This document shows positions 1 through 7,572 of a stretch of 35,483 nt of DNA, one piece after another. A program made the translations under genes and the position numbers. The DNA comes from Colwellia psychrerythraea (GTDB taxonomy: Bacteria > Pseudomonadota > Gammaproteobacteria > Enterobacterales > Alteromonadaceae), in contig MAAF01000046.1 in the NCBI GenBank assembly GCA_002163005.1, positions 1 through 35,483 on the forward strand, in the 5' to 3' direction. The notes under the pieces were generated by a model that saw only the letters and a list, made by a program, of their open reading frames with translations, was not told where the DNA came from and searched no databases. Positions within the stretch are counted from its first letter, which is position 1. Each line of letters opens with the position of its first letter.

Positions 1-29
1 GACATGCTTTCACGGCAACTTTGAATCAT

Positions 30-77
30 AATAGATAAAGTGAACGAAACAATGTCGACACTTTATCTATTCTTTTA
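30..77 (+). terminator. Hairpin, probable terminator at left edge
   Basis: A perfect 13-bp inverted repeat (AATAGATAAAGTG at 30-42 and its complement at 59-71) is followed on the plus strand by a T-rich tract. It would end a plus-strand gene lying left of the window. It also sits just past the 3' end of the diguanylate cyclase gene on the minus strand, so it could serve both directions, but the T-run is only on the plus side. Confidence 0.55.
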
Positions 78-83
78 ACGTTA

Positions 84-1052
84 TTATCTTTTTTGTTTCG
101 GGTGCAATGAAGTTTTGTTACGGCCACTTCCTTTTGATCTATATAAGGCAGCATCAGCACATTCAACCCAAGCTTCAGCGGTTGTAATACTTTCATCAAC
201 TTCAGCCACACCAACACTTATAGTGTAATTAATATCAATATCATTGTAAGTCACCCTGGCCGCAGCCACTTCTTTACGAAGTCTCTCAGCAAATACGTAA
301 GCATTTTTAAGTGAGGTATCTGCCAATAAAATAGCAAATTCTTCCCCGCCATAACGACCACAAATATCGGTTTCTCTAACATGGTGACGGATCAAGCTAG
401 AAAGATGACGAATAACGATATCACCCACCACATGACCATAGCTATCATTCACATTTTTAAAGTGGTCAATATCTAACATCACCAATGAGCTAGGATGCTG
501 ACTTCGACCCCAGCGTTTATATTCTGCTAATAAACACGACTCCCAGTGCGCACGATTGAATAATTGCGTTAAACCATCTGTTTGACTTAGTATTGCCAAC
601 TCTTCATTCGCTTTTGTCAATCCTTGTTTATGCACAGCATTGTCTGTGACATCATAAACCAATAAACACAAATGGCTAACTTCACCCGTTGAAGATAAAA
701 GCGGAATAAACGTGGTGTTTTGATACATAAAATCAGCGCTCCCCGTAACAGGGCGATAACTATCAAACTTGAATAAGTAGGGTCTTTGCTCCCATATCGT
801 AAAGGCTTTATTTTTCAGTAAAAAAACTGACTCTGCCTTGCGAGTAAACCAATCTTGAGGGATCTCTTCAAATAGATCAAATATCAACTTTCCCTTTACT
901 TGGCGAGGTAACAAACCACTATGGTTTTCCATAAAACCATTGAATATTTGAATGGTGAACTCTTTATCAAGCACAACGAGACCAACATCAATGTTATGTA
1001 ACATTTCCATTAACCAATGTAGCTCATTTAATTGTGATTTTTCTAATGTCAT
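84..1052 (-). CDS. PAS-GGDEF diguanylate cyclase
   Basis: Predicted to make cyclic di-GMP from two GTP. Residues about 10-140 look like a PAS sensor domain; a short linker leads into a full GGDEF domain with the active-site signature GGEEF at about 235-239. Five residues before it is RETD, which fits the RxxD inhibitory I-site, so product feedback is likely. No membrane segment or signal peptide is seen, so the protein is probably cytoplasmic. The start at 1052 is preferred over a TTG two codons upstream because an AGGAA ribosome site sits at the right distance. It follows the receiver-CheC gene on the same strand after about 75 nt, so the two are probably co-transcribed. Family call is firm; the PAS ligand is unknown. 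Confidence 0.93.
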   Translation of the reverse strand: MTLEKSQLNELHWLMEMLHNIDVGLVVLDKEFTIQIFNGFMENHSGLLPRQVKGKLIFDLFEEIPQDWFTRKAESVFLLKNKAFTIWEQRPYLFKFDSYRPVTGSADFMYQNTTFIPLLSSTGEVSHLCLLVYDVTDNAVHKQGLTKANEELAILSQTDGLTQLFNRAHWESCLLAEYKRWGRSQHPSSLVMLDIDHFKNVNDSYGHVVGDIVIRHLSSLIRHHVRETDICGRYGGEEFAILLADTSLKNAYVFAERLRKEVAAARVTYNDIDINYTISVGVAEVDESITTAEAWVECADAALYRSKGSGRNKTSLHPKQKR

Positions 1053-1127
1053 AACCAATTCCTGTCGTCACTTAATCGCGCTAACTATTTATTAATAATA
1101 AGTAATCTTTACTTTGAAACTCATGAG

Positions 1128-2258
1128 TTAATCAATTAAATAAGCCAATTTATTATTAAGTGTTTGCATCGACTTTTCCGTGAATAGTAATAACAAGTCA
1201 CACTTTATTGGATAATTTTCTATGCTATAACTAATTTCTATTGCGAGTGTTTTTTTCCATTTATTGGCATTATTAGCAATTAAATCAGAGATTTTTCTAT
1301 GTTGCCCTAATACCTCAGGGTGTCCTTGACTAAACTGAATATCGAGCTGTTCTGATATTCCTTTTAAGCAGGCGCCAATAAGTACATTTGCTAGGTCCAT
1401 TAATAATTCTAATTCAGTCCCCATGTCAGCATCATATTGGTAATTCATCAATGACGCGACATCTTTAAAACTGGAGTCATTAAGGATCAACAAAGCCTCC
1501 CCTGAAATACCCGCACTAATAAAACCTTGGCAAATACCTGAGGTACTTTCATGATTTTCGATATCTTTCAACGCCATTCGAAGCTCACTCACTTCGATGA
1601 AATTAACATTAGGAATAGGTAACTCAACAAAAACATTGAGTAAACGAGCAAGTAAATCACCCGCTCGCCCCATAGCAACATTGGCAATTTCTTGATAACA
1701 ATCGCGAACATCTGTTGATAAGGCAAGATTAGGTTCAGCAACTTGTGGTTCACTCTCAACAGTAGATACATTAACTTGAGTAACCATAGGCTTCTCAGAA
1801 GTATTTATAACGGTAGGTGGTGGAGTTGCTGGAATATTGATTGGCACATTTTTCGATGCTTCTACTTCATCGATCGCTGCTGGTGTTTCAGTAGAGAAAA
1901 TCCCATAAGAAGAAAGTACTTTAGTAAGGATATCTTTACTGATAGGCTTTTGAATGAAAGCTAGTGCCCCTAAGCTCGTAACACGTTGATGCGCTTCAGG
2001 CTGAATATCACCGGATATAACAATGGTCAGTGTGGGTAGATCTTGCGCTAAGATAGCTTCAAGCACCTGATAGCCATCCATTGTTGGCATGTTAAGATCA
2101 AGTAAAAGTACATCACCTTTCCCTGCCTTTATCGCTTCAACTCCCTCAACACCATCGGCGGCAAAGCTTATCTCTACATCCCAACCATCAGGTAATGAAC
2201 GCGCAACTTGTTTGCGCGCCATATTAGAATCATCACAAATTAATAATTTAGTGGTCAT
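1128..2258 (-). CDS. Response regulator with C-terminal CheC-like domain
   Basis: An N-terminal receiver domain (about 1-120) has the acidic pair at 9-10, the phospho-acceptor Asp near 54 (LLLDLNMP) and the conserved Lys in FIQKP. A Pro/Thr/Val-rich linker follows, then a domain with two CheC/CheX-type helices (EIANVAMGRAGDLL and LMDLANVLIGACLKG), the family that dephosphorylates CheY-P. The protein may therefore be a regulator fused to a phosphatase, or act on another receiver. The frame stays open 37 codons upstream, but that part is encoded by the end of a repeat element, so the start is placed at MTTKLL, directly before the receiver. Its partner kinase is not in the window. Likely in one unit with the downstream diguanylate cyclase. 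Confidence 0.88.
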   Translation of the reverse strand: MTTKLLICDDSNMARKQVARSLPDGWDVEISFAADGVEGVEAIKAGKGDVLLLDLNMPTMDGYQVLEAILAQDLPTLTIVISGDIQPEAHQRVTSLGALAFIQKPISKDILTKVLSSYGIFSTETPAAIDEVEASKNVPINIPATPPPTVINTSEKPMVTQVNVSTVESEPQVAEPNLALSTDVRDCYQEIANVAMGRAGDLLARLLNVFVELPIPNVNFIEVSELRMALKDIENHESTSGICQGFISAGISGEALLILNDSSFKDVASLMNYQYDADMGTELELLMDLANVLIGACLKGISEQLDIQFSQGHPEVLGQHRKISDLIANNANKWKKTLAIEISYSIENYPIKCDLLLLFTEKSMQTLNNKLAYLID

Positions 2259-2311
2259 ATTAATCTTAGGCCTTACATAAACGATAACTAAATAATAACA
2301 ACGGCAGCGTA

Positions 2312-2576
2312 TATACCCAAGCCACTTGAAGATGCGCGTTTCAGTGGGAATTAAAACAGCTTTAGGCAAGTGAAAATATTAAAACATAATCTCTATGTTT
2401 TGAGTATTTTATGCGGGATAAAGTGATTTAAAACCCATCGAATAAGCGCTTGAGCGATTCATGATCAAGGCGCCTCATTTTATTAAGGGTTATTCCCTTA
2501 AAAAAAGAGGCAACGAAGAACATGATTTGCTCAGACATTCCAGCTGACACCTGCATCTTCAGGTAGCTTGGGTATA
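2312..2576. repeat. Inverted-repeat element A (MITE-like, 265 bp)
   Basis: Both ends carry a 24-bp terminal inverted repeat beginning TATACCCAAGC, with 22 of 24 positions matching between left (2312-2335) and right (2553-2576). The inside holds nested hairpins: TGAGC near 2451 with GCTCA near 2528, and an AAGGG-TTATT-CCCTT core near 2485. No transposase is encoded. It fills most of the 447-bp gap between the response regulator start and the thiol peroxidase. The same end sequences recur at 12260-12575 and, as half-copies, at 8275-8357. Confidence 0.75.
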
Positions 2577-2705
2577 AATATATCTAACCTCTATTGATAA
2601 CCTTAAAGTATCCAATATAAAACACAATGATAAAGTTCTATTTATAGAATTTTTATCGATAAACGGCTAATATCAGTCCACCTTAACCATTATTTTCAAT
2701 AAACC

Positions 2706-3392
2706 ATGAATTTTACTACTTCAAATATCACCTTATGTGCTTTTTTTATCGCCAGCTTTACCGTTGCTTTTAATAGCCATAGCGATAATTTTGACTCAAA
2801 CAAACTTAAATCGACACAAAATCTGGTAAAAGCAGGAGATAAATATATCACCCTGTTAGGCGAACAAATCAATGTTGGCGAGCAAGCCCCGCAGTTTAAA
2901 GTTGTTGATAAAAACTTCGCCCCGGTGACATTGGCAGACTTTCAAGGACAAACTTTACTTATTTCAGTCGTGCCAAGCTTAGATACCGGTGTTTGTTCTA
3001 TTCAAACAAAACGATTTAATGAAGAAGCAGCAAAACTACCTGAGAATATTACAATTTTAACCATCAGTAATGATCTGCCATTTGCTCAAAAACGTTTTTG
3101 TGATGTTGAAAAAACTGATGGTATTAAGGTGCTATCTGATTCAGTTTGGCGTGATTTTGGCACTAGTTATGGTTTATTAATCAAAGATATGGGACTACTT
3201 ACCCGTGCAATATTTGTTATAGATAACCAAGGAAAAATTGCTTATAAAGAGCTAGTTACTAATATCTCGCAACACCCGAATTACGATAAAGCGTTAGCTA
3301 AAGTTAGATATACGGCGCCTGTTATTGTTATTGATGCGGAAGTTGAAGTTGAAGTGACTAAAGAACTTCCCGTGAAAGAAGCTGAAAAATAA
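2706..3392 (+). CDS. tpx: Thiol peroxidase (Tpx family), probably exported
   Basis: Atypical 2-Cys peroxiredoxin of the Tpx family, reducing hydrogen and alkyl hydroperoxides. The peroxidatic Cys is about 97 in SLDTGVCS and the resolving Cys about 132 in QKRFCDVE, the expected Tpx spacing. Unlike E. coli Tpx (about 168 residues) it has an extra 40 or so N-terminal residues beginning with a hydrophobic stretch (about 8-22) that looks like a signal peptide, though the n-region lacks a clear positive charge. It also has an acidic, valine-rich C-terminal tail of about 30 residues. Export to the periplasm is an inference. No strong ribosome site is visible. It stands alone, downstream of element A. 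Confidence 0.9.
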   Translation: MNFTTSNITLCAFFIASFTVAFNSHSDNFDSNKLKSTQNLVKAGDKYITLLGEQINVGEQAPQFKVVDKNFAPVTLADFQGQTLLISVVPSLDTGVCSIQTKRFNEEAAKLPENITILTISNDLPFAQKRFCDVEKTDGIKVLSDSVWRDFGTSYGLLIKDMGLLTRAIFVIDNQGKIAYKELVTNISQHPNYDKALAKVRYTAPVIVIDAEVEVEVTKELPVKEAEK

Positions 3393-3467
3393 CAGTTAAA
3401 ATATATATTTAAAATACAACTAAAAACAATCAGTTAAAGTTTATCATATACATTTTTCAACTTTGTT

Positions 3468-3495
3468 CTTGAAAAACCAGTAAACAATCCCATCT
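3468..3495 (+). promoter_or_regulatory. Sigma-32-type heat-shock promoter for ibpA-like gene
   Basis: CTTGAA at 3468-3473 and CCCATCT at 3489-3495 are separated by 15 nt, a close fit to the RpoH (sigma-32) consensus of CTTGAA and CCCATNT boxes. It predicts transcription start near 3502 and a leader of about 190 nt before the small heat-shock gene. The match is direct; activity is inferred. Confidence 0.75.
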
Positions 3496-3500
3496 TTAAT

Positions 3501-3689
3501 TGTGTAGTCGCCGTAAGGGGCTACACAACAAAAATTGCCTGTTCATTGTGAAAGGCAGCATTATTTTAAATGACTTATGATTTTGTGATTCAACTCTAGG
3601 CAATATTTTTGCTAGAAAATAACTAACAACATCAACGTCGCTGTTTAAAATAATAATCACTTTATTGCTATATTATAGGATAACTTATT
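3501..3689 (+). ncRNA. 5' leader with ROSE-type RNA thermometer
   Basis: The leader holds a perfect 7-bp stem hairpin (TGTGTAG 3501-3507 with CTACACA 3521-3527), a second hairpin (TGCCT 3536-3540 with AGGCA 3553-3557), and a terminal hairpin where TTGCT (3665-3669) pairs with the ribosome site AGGA (3677-3680). The G at 3667 is bulged exactly as in the ROSE U(U/C)GCU motif, and the stem extends by three A-U pairs on the outer side and one on the inner side. ROSE elements are known to control bacterial small heat-shock genes, including E. coli ibpA, by melting with heat. The pairing was worked out by eye. Confidence 0.72.
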
Positions 3690-4160
3690 ATGCGTAACTC
3701 TACAGACTACAGCCCTCTTTATCGTTCATATATTGGCTTTGACCATTTAGCTAGTTTAATCGATAAAGCTTCCCAACCGGGCAAACAATCATCATACCCG
3801 CCATATAACATTGAGTTATTGGCCGAAAATCAATACCGTATTACTATGGCTGTCGCAGGTTTTAGTGAAGAAGATATTGATATTGAATCTAAAGACAATG
3901 GTTTAATCATTGTTGGTACCAAGCAAGCCGCTGCTAATTCAAAACAAGAAGACGAGTCAGCCCCTCGTCATTTTTTACATCAAGGTATTGCCGAACGAAA
4001 TTTTGAGCGTAAATTTCAATTAGGCGAACACGTAAAAGTCATTGGCGCCTTTATGGAAAATGGTTTGCTGCATGTTGATTTAGAGCGAGAGATTCCAGAA
4101 GCATTAAAATCTCGAAAAATAGCTATTAATGGCAAAAGCTTATTGAATGGAAATTCATAA
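3690..4160 (+). CDS. ibpA: Small heat-shock protein, Hsp20/IbpA family
   Basis: ATP-independent holdase chaperone that binds unfolding proteins in the cytoplasm and passes them to DnaK/ClpB. The N-terminus has the IbpA-like YSPLYRSYIGFDHL motif, followed by an alpha-crystallin domain (about 38-130) with NIELLAENQYRITMAVAGF and the strand motif GAFMENGLLHVDLEREIPE. At 156 residues it is slightly longer than E. coli IbpA (137). It is monocistronic: a sigma-32-type promoter lies upstream and a strong terminator is 48 nt past the stop. Leader structure suggests both transcriptional and translational heat control. Confidence 0.94.
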   Translation: MRNSTDYSPLYRSYIGFDHLASLIDKASQPGKQSSYPPYNIELLAENQYRITMAVAGFSEEDIDIESKDNGLIIVGTKQAAANSKQEDESAPRHFLHQGIAERNFERKFQLGEHVKVIGAFMENGLLHVDLEREIPEALKSRKIAINGKSLLNGNS

Positions 4161-4207
4161 ACTCTAATTTATTTCATGTTTCTCCTTTTATTTTACCTGT
4201 TGTTTTT

Positions 4208-4236
4208 GCCCAGTCTTTGACTGGGCTTTTTTGTTT
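4208..4236 (+). terminator. Rho-independent terminator after ibpA
   Basis: A perfect 8-bp GC-rich stem (GCCCAGTC 4208-4215, GACTGGGC 4219-4226) with a TTT loop is followed by a T-rich run, a textbook intrinsic terminator. Confidence 0.92.
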
Positions 4237-4284
4237 TACTATGCTATTTAAATAGTTATATAAATTATTTAAGTAGTTAAGCCA

Positions 4285-5676
4285 TTGACTGAACTCCCAC
4301 ACTTAAAGAATAAAATAACCGTCGCAGGAGGCGGCCCTGTTGGCGCTATGCTAGCCATTATTTTATCGCGTGCCAATTATCAGGTCGATGTGTTTGAATC
4401 ACGCCCTGACCCTAGAGCACACAGTGCACAGCAAGGTAGGTCCATTAATATTACCTTATCAGAGCGAGCATGGGCAGCACTTGAAGTTATCGGTATTGAT
4501 AAGAAAGTACGTCAATATGCTACGCCACTTTATAAGCGTGTATTCCATGGGCATGATGGGATCCTATCAGAACAAAATTATGGCAAAAAAAATCAAGCGG
4601 TCTGGTCTATATCACGAGAAAAATTGACTGAAATTTTGATCAGCCAAGCCGAGCAAGAAACGCAAGTCAACTTACACTTTGAACAACGATTAACATACAT
4701 AGATTTTAGCACTGCTTGCTGCTCTTTTAGCTATTTGAAAGCAGGTAGAAAAGGCCATAAAGAGATTGATGCAGATTACGTATTTGCTGCCGATGGTGCT
4801 TTTTCTAAAGTACGTCGTCTTGCGCAGGAAACACCACGCTTTAGCTACTCTCAACGTTATATGAAGCAATCATACATAGAATTAACCATTTCCCCGAACA
4901 AAGACGGTAGTACTAAGTTATCGCCACATGCCAGTCATCTTTGGCCGCGCAAAGGTTTTTTATTGATTGCACTGCCAAATAATGATGGTAGTTTTACCTG
5001 TACCTTATACTTAAATTACCAAGGACTCGTTTCATTTTCATCACTAACAAGTGCAAAGGCAGTAGAGGATTTTTTTCTCCATCATTTTACTGATGTTATG
5101 CCACTATTAGAAAATCCTGTCACTGAATTCCTTAAAAAAACACCTAACCCACTATTTTTAGTGAGTGTTGATCCTTGGGTGATAAATAACAAAGTGGCTT
5201 TGATAGGCGATGCTGCGCATGCCATGCTGCCTTTTTATGGCCAAGGTTTAAATAGTAGTTTTGAAGATTGTCACGCACTCGCAGAGCTTATCAAGTTATA
5301 CAATGATGACTGGCTAAAAATATTGCCCGCTTATTACTTACAACGTAAAAAAAACAACGATGCTATTAGTAAACTATCTAATGACTATTTTATTGAGATA
5401 AGCAGTCTTGATGACAATATCGATGAGCTATTGAGTAAAAAAATAGCACATAAATTCGCATTAAAGTGCCCCGAACTGTGGCCTTCATTAGATCAAATGG
5501 TCAGCTTTTCTCCTGATATCTCATACGCCAAAGCCAGAAAAATATCAGTAGAGCAAAAGAGCATCATGGCTGAAGTAATGCAAATTAATAATATTCACCA
5601 GTGCTGGCAGGAGGATCACATATACCAGGAATTAGAAAAAATAGCCTTAACAAGACTTGCCCCTCTGTTAAAATAA
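4285..5676 (+). CDS. kmo: Kynurenine 3-monooxygenase
   Basis: FAD- and NADPH-dependent hydroxylase turning L-kynurenine into 3-hydroxykynurenine, in tryptophan breakdown or the eukaryote-type route to quinolinate/NAD. Visible features: FAD Rossmann motif GGGPVG near residues 15-20, the KMO-type GRSINITLS near 51-59, SREKLTEIL, PRFSYSQRYM, and the second FAD motif GDAAHAMLPFYGQG near 308-321. These match remembered KMO sequences along the length, and 463 residues is usual. A C-terminal hydrophobic anchor is not obvious. The only in-frame start ahead of the Rossmann fold is TTG at 4285, with an in-frame TAA five codons upstream and no strong ribosome site, so expression may be low. No other kynurenine-pathway gene is in the window. 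Confidence 0.88.
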   Translation: MTELPHLKNKITVAGGGPVGAMLAIILSRANYQVDVFESRPDPRAHSAQQGRSINITLSERAWAALEVIGIDKKVRQYATPLYKRVFHGHDGILSEQNYGKKNQAVWSISREKLTEILISQAEQETQVNLHFEQRLTYIDFSTACCSFSYLKAGRKGHKEIDADYVFAADGAFSKVRRLAQETPRFSYSQRYMKQSYIELTISPNKDGSTKLSPHASHLWPRKGFLLIALPNNDGSFTCTLYLNYQGLVSFSSLTSAKAVEDFFLHHFTDVMPLLENPVTEFLKKTPNPLFLVSVDPWVINNKVALIGDAAHAMLPFYGQGLNSSFEDCHALAELIKLYNDDWLKILPAYYLQRKKNNDAISKLSNDYFIEISSLDDNIDELLSKKIAHKFALKCPELWPSLDQMVSFSPDISYAKARKISVEQKSIMAEVMQINNIHQCWQEDHIYQELEKIALTRLAPLLK

Positions 5677-5712
5677 ATAGAGGATAAAAATAAATTCAAG
5701 AGTAGTGATTAA

Positions 5713-6066
5713 TTAAAATTCTAGTGAAAACAGTAATTCTGATAAATCTGGCTTCCATTGGAATTCTTTTAATTTGATCCTGCTACCAATCACAACGACC
5801 TGTTCATCTTGCAAATGATGTTTCTGCTTATCAAAATACTCACTGCCTGGTGGGAACGAAATCTTACCTTGTGAGTTAATAACTCTAAACCAAGGTACCG
5901 CTTGCCCTCGCCAGCCATCTTTTGGTACTTTACCAAGCGACTTACCGACAAGACGAGCTCTACCTGGCAAGCCAGCTAAATCAGCAATTTGGCCATAACA
6001 AGCAACCTTACCTTGAGGAATTAACTGTACCGTTTGCCATATTTGTTGGTAATGAGAATTTAGCAT
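5713..6066 (-). CDS. Alkyltransferase-like protein (ATL, MGMT-related)
   Basis: Related to the C-terminal DNA-binding domain of O6-methylguanine methyltransferase but without the acceptor cysteine: the usual PCHRV reads PWFRV (about 57-61). ATL proteins (E. coli YbaZ, yeast Atl1) bind O6-alkylguanine and hand it to nucleotide excision repair. QGKVACYGQIADLAGLPGRARLVGKSL is the helix-turn-helix and arginine-finger region (about 18-44). At 117 residues it is the normal length. Typical ATLs have PWHRV, so Phe in place of His is a small variation. It is convergent with kmo with a short gap and no clear terminator. Confidence 0.88.
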   Translation of the reverse strand: MLNSHYQQIWQTVQLIPQGKVACYGQIADLAGLPGRARLVGKSLGKVPKDGWRGQAVPWFRVINSQGKISFPPGSEYFDKQKHHLQDEQVVVIGSRIKLKEFQWKPDLSELLFSLEF

Positions 6067-6197
6067 TGTGTTATAAGTCCAGTTTATCTAGGTTTTACCC
6101 AAATTTTTAATTACCGAATAAACTACCTAATAAATTACTGTATCATAGCAGCATAAGTAAAAATAACGCGAGTGGTCAATAGACCCTGAGGAAAAAT

Positions 6198-6653
6198 ATG
6201 AAAATTTGGGTTGATGCTGATGCCTGTCCAGTGGTGATCAAAGAAATATTATTTAAAGCGGCTGATAGAACGAAAATAGCCATAACCTTAGTGGCCAATC
6301 ATCATGTCCGCATACCACCTTCACCCTTTATAAGCTTCATGCAGGTAAGTAGTGGTTTTGATGTTGCCGACGATGAAATAGTTAAACGTATTGAGGTGAA
6401 TGATTTAGTTATCACCAGTGATATTCCATTAGCAGATGAAGTGATAGATAAATCTGCTATTGCCCTTAGTCCACGCGGCGAGCTTTATACTAAGGAGAAT
6501 ATAAAATCGCGGCTCAATATTCGTGATTTTATGGACACCATGCGCGCTAGCGGCGTGCACACAGGGGGACCACCGGCCTTAAATCAAACAGATAGACAAA
6601 ATTTTGCTAATCACCTTGATCGTATTATTACCCAATTCAAAAAAACGCTATAA
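6198..6653 (+). CDS. yaiI: YaiI/YqxD family protein (UPF0178, DUF188)
   Basis: A 151-residue conserved protein matching the YaiI/YqxD family along its length: N-terminal [32 protein letters not shown], the [12 protein letters not shown] segment with acidic residues as in PIN-like nucleases, and the family's [12 protein letters not shown] near 117-128. A PIN-like fold is suggested in the literature, but the cellular role is not settled. A good ribosome site (TGAGGA) lies 7 nt ahead of the ATG. Single gene with a strong terminator behind it. Confidence 0.92.
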   Translation: MKIWVDADACPVVIKEILFKAADRTKIAITLVANHHVRIPPSPFISFMQVSSGFDVADDEIVKRIEVNDLVITSDIPLADEVIDKSAIALSPRGELYTKENIKSRLNIRDFMDTMRASGVHTGGPPALNQTDRQNFANHLDRIITQFKKTL

Positions 6654-6658
6654 ATAAC

Positions 6659-6690
6659 ATGAGCAGATACTCACGTGAGTATCTGCTCAT
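6659..6690. terminator. 32-bp perfect palindrome, bidirectional terminator
   Basis: The two 16-nt arms (GAGCAGATACTCAC core, then its exact complement) form a perfect palindrome without a spacer, 6 nt after the yaiI stop and about 50 nt after the 3' end of the convergent ion channel gene. Short T/A tracts flank it. It most likely ends transcription from both sides. Confidence 0.7.
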
Positions 6691-6741
6691 TAATTTTCAT
6701 CTCTTTTCAATTAAGACTGCGTGAGTTAACGCTGGCCTATC

Positions 6742-7572
6742 TCACTCTTTGTTTTTCTCTAATAACAGCGCTTTAATCTCTGCTATTTCACTTTCTAATT
6801 TATCAATTTGTGCACGACTAGCGGGCTCTCCGCCATCTCCACTTTCACCGTGTTGCTCAGCACGAAACTGCTCATGCTCTTGACTCATCACTTCTAATAC
6901 CGTGCCCACCATCATATTTAAAAAGATAAAGGCAGTTAAAAAGATAAAAGTTAGATAATAAATCCAGCTTAAGGGATGTACTGCCATGGTTTCGTACATG
7001 ACATCGGTCCAATCTTCAAAAGTGGCAACACGAAATAATGTCAGCATAGAGATGGAAACATCGCCCCATAATACTTCGTTAATCGGGTGGAAATACATAC
7101 TACCGATAGCCGCATAGATATAGAAAATTACAAACATGAGTAACGCGATATAACCCATACGAGGTATCGCTTTGAGTAATGCATTAATCAGTAAGCGTAA
7201 CTCTGGCACCATAGAAACTAAGCGTAAAACACGGAAGACTCGCAATAATCGAGCGAGTAATACGCCCGAGCCACCCGATGGAACTAAGCTACCAATAACA
7301 ATAACAGTATCAAAAATATTCCAACCACTTTTAAAGAAATTCTTTTTCTGGGGACACGCTAAATAACGAATAGATATTTCTATCGCAAAAAATACAGTAA
7401 CAGCTACATCCATAAGCAATAAAATAGCGACTACGTTAGTGGACAGATTGTGTGTTTTTGCACCAATTAATAATGCAGATAATAAAATAACAGCAATAAC
7501 AATCCCTTGAAAAACCTTACTATTATCTATTTTTCTAAGTTGGCGCTGAGCCTTGACTACCAAAAGCCCCAT
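6742..7572 (-). CDS. Voltage-gated cation channel, NaChBac/BacNav-like
   Basis: Six-transmembrane single-domain ion channel that should assemble as a tetramer in the inner membrane. The S4 sensor shows Arg at every third residue (about R108, R111, R114, R117). The pore loop at about 184-190 reads TFEDWTD, against TLESWAS in NaChBac. S6 (LTFIFLTAFIFLNMMVGTVLEVM) is followed by a linker and a heptad-like C-terminal helix (IDKLESEIAEIKALLLEK) resembling the BacNav coiled coil. At 276 residues the size is usual. Its start overlaps the gloC stop (TAATG), so the two are translationally coupled. Ion selectivity cannot be told for sure; the extra acids suggest calcium permeation. Confidence 0.9.
   Translation of the reverse strand: MGLLVVKAQRQLRKIDNSKVFQGIVIAVILLSALLIGAKTHNLSTNVVAILLLMDVAVTVFFAIEISIRYLACPQKKNFFKSGWNIFDTVIVIGSLVPSGGSGVLLARLLRVFRVLRLVSMVPELRLLINALLKAIPRMGYIALLMFVIFYIYAAIGSMYFHPINEVLWGDVSISMLTLFRVATFEDWTDVMYETMAVHPLSWIYYLTFIFLTAFIFLNMMVGTVLEVMSQEHEQFRAEQHGESGDGGEPASRAQIDKLESEIAEIKALLLEKNKE

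Noticed and set aside
2259..2369. In-frame upstream extension of the receiver-CheC gene
   Set aside because: It is encoded by the end of element A and lies outside the receiver domain; the start at 2258 is better.
2636..2649. TTCTATTTATAGAA palindrome upstream of the thiol peroxidase as an OxyR site
   Set aside because: Spacing does not fit the four-part ATAG/CTAT OxyR pattern; probably a chance AT-rich palindrome.
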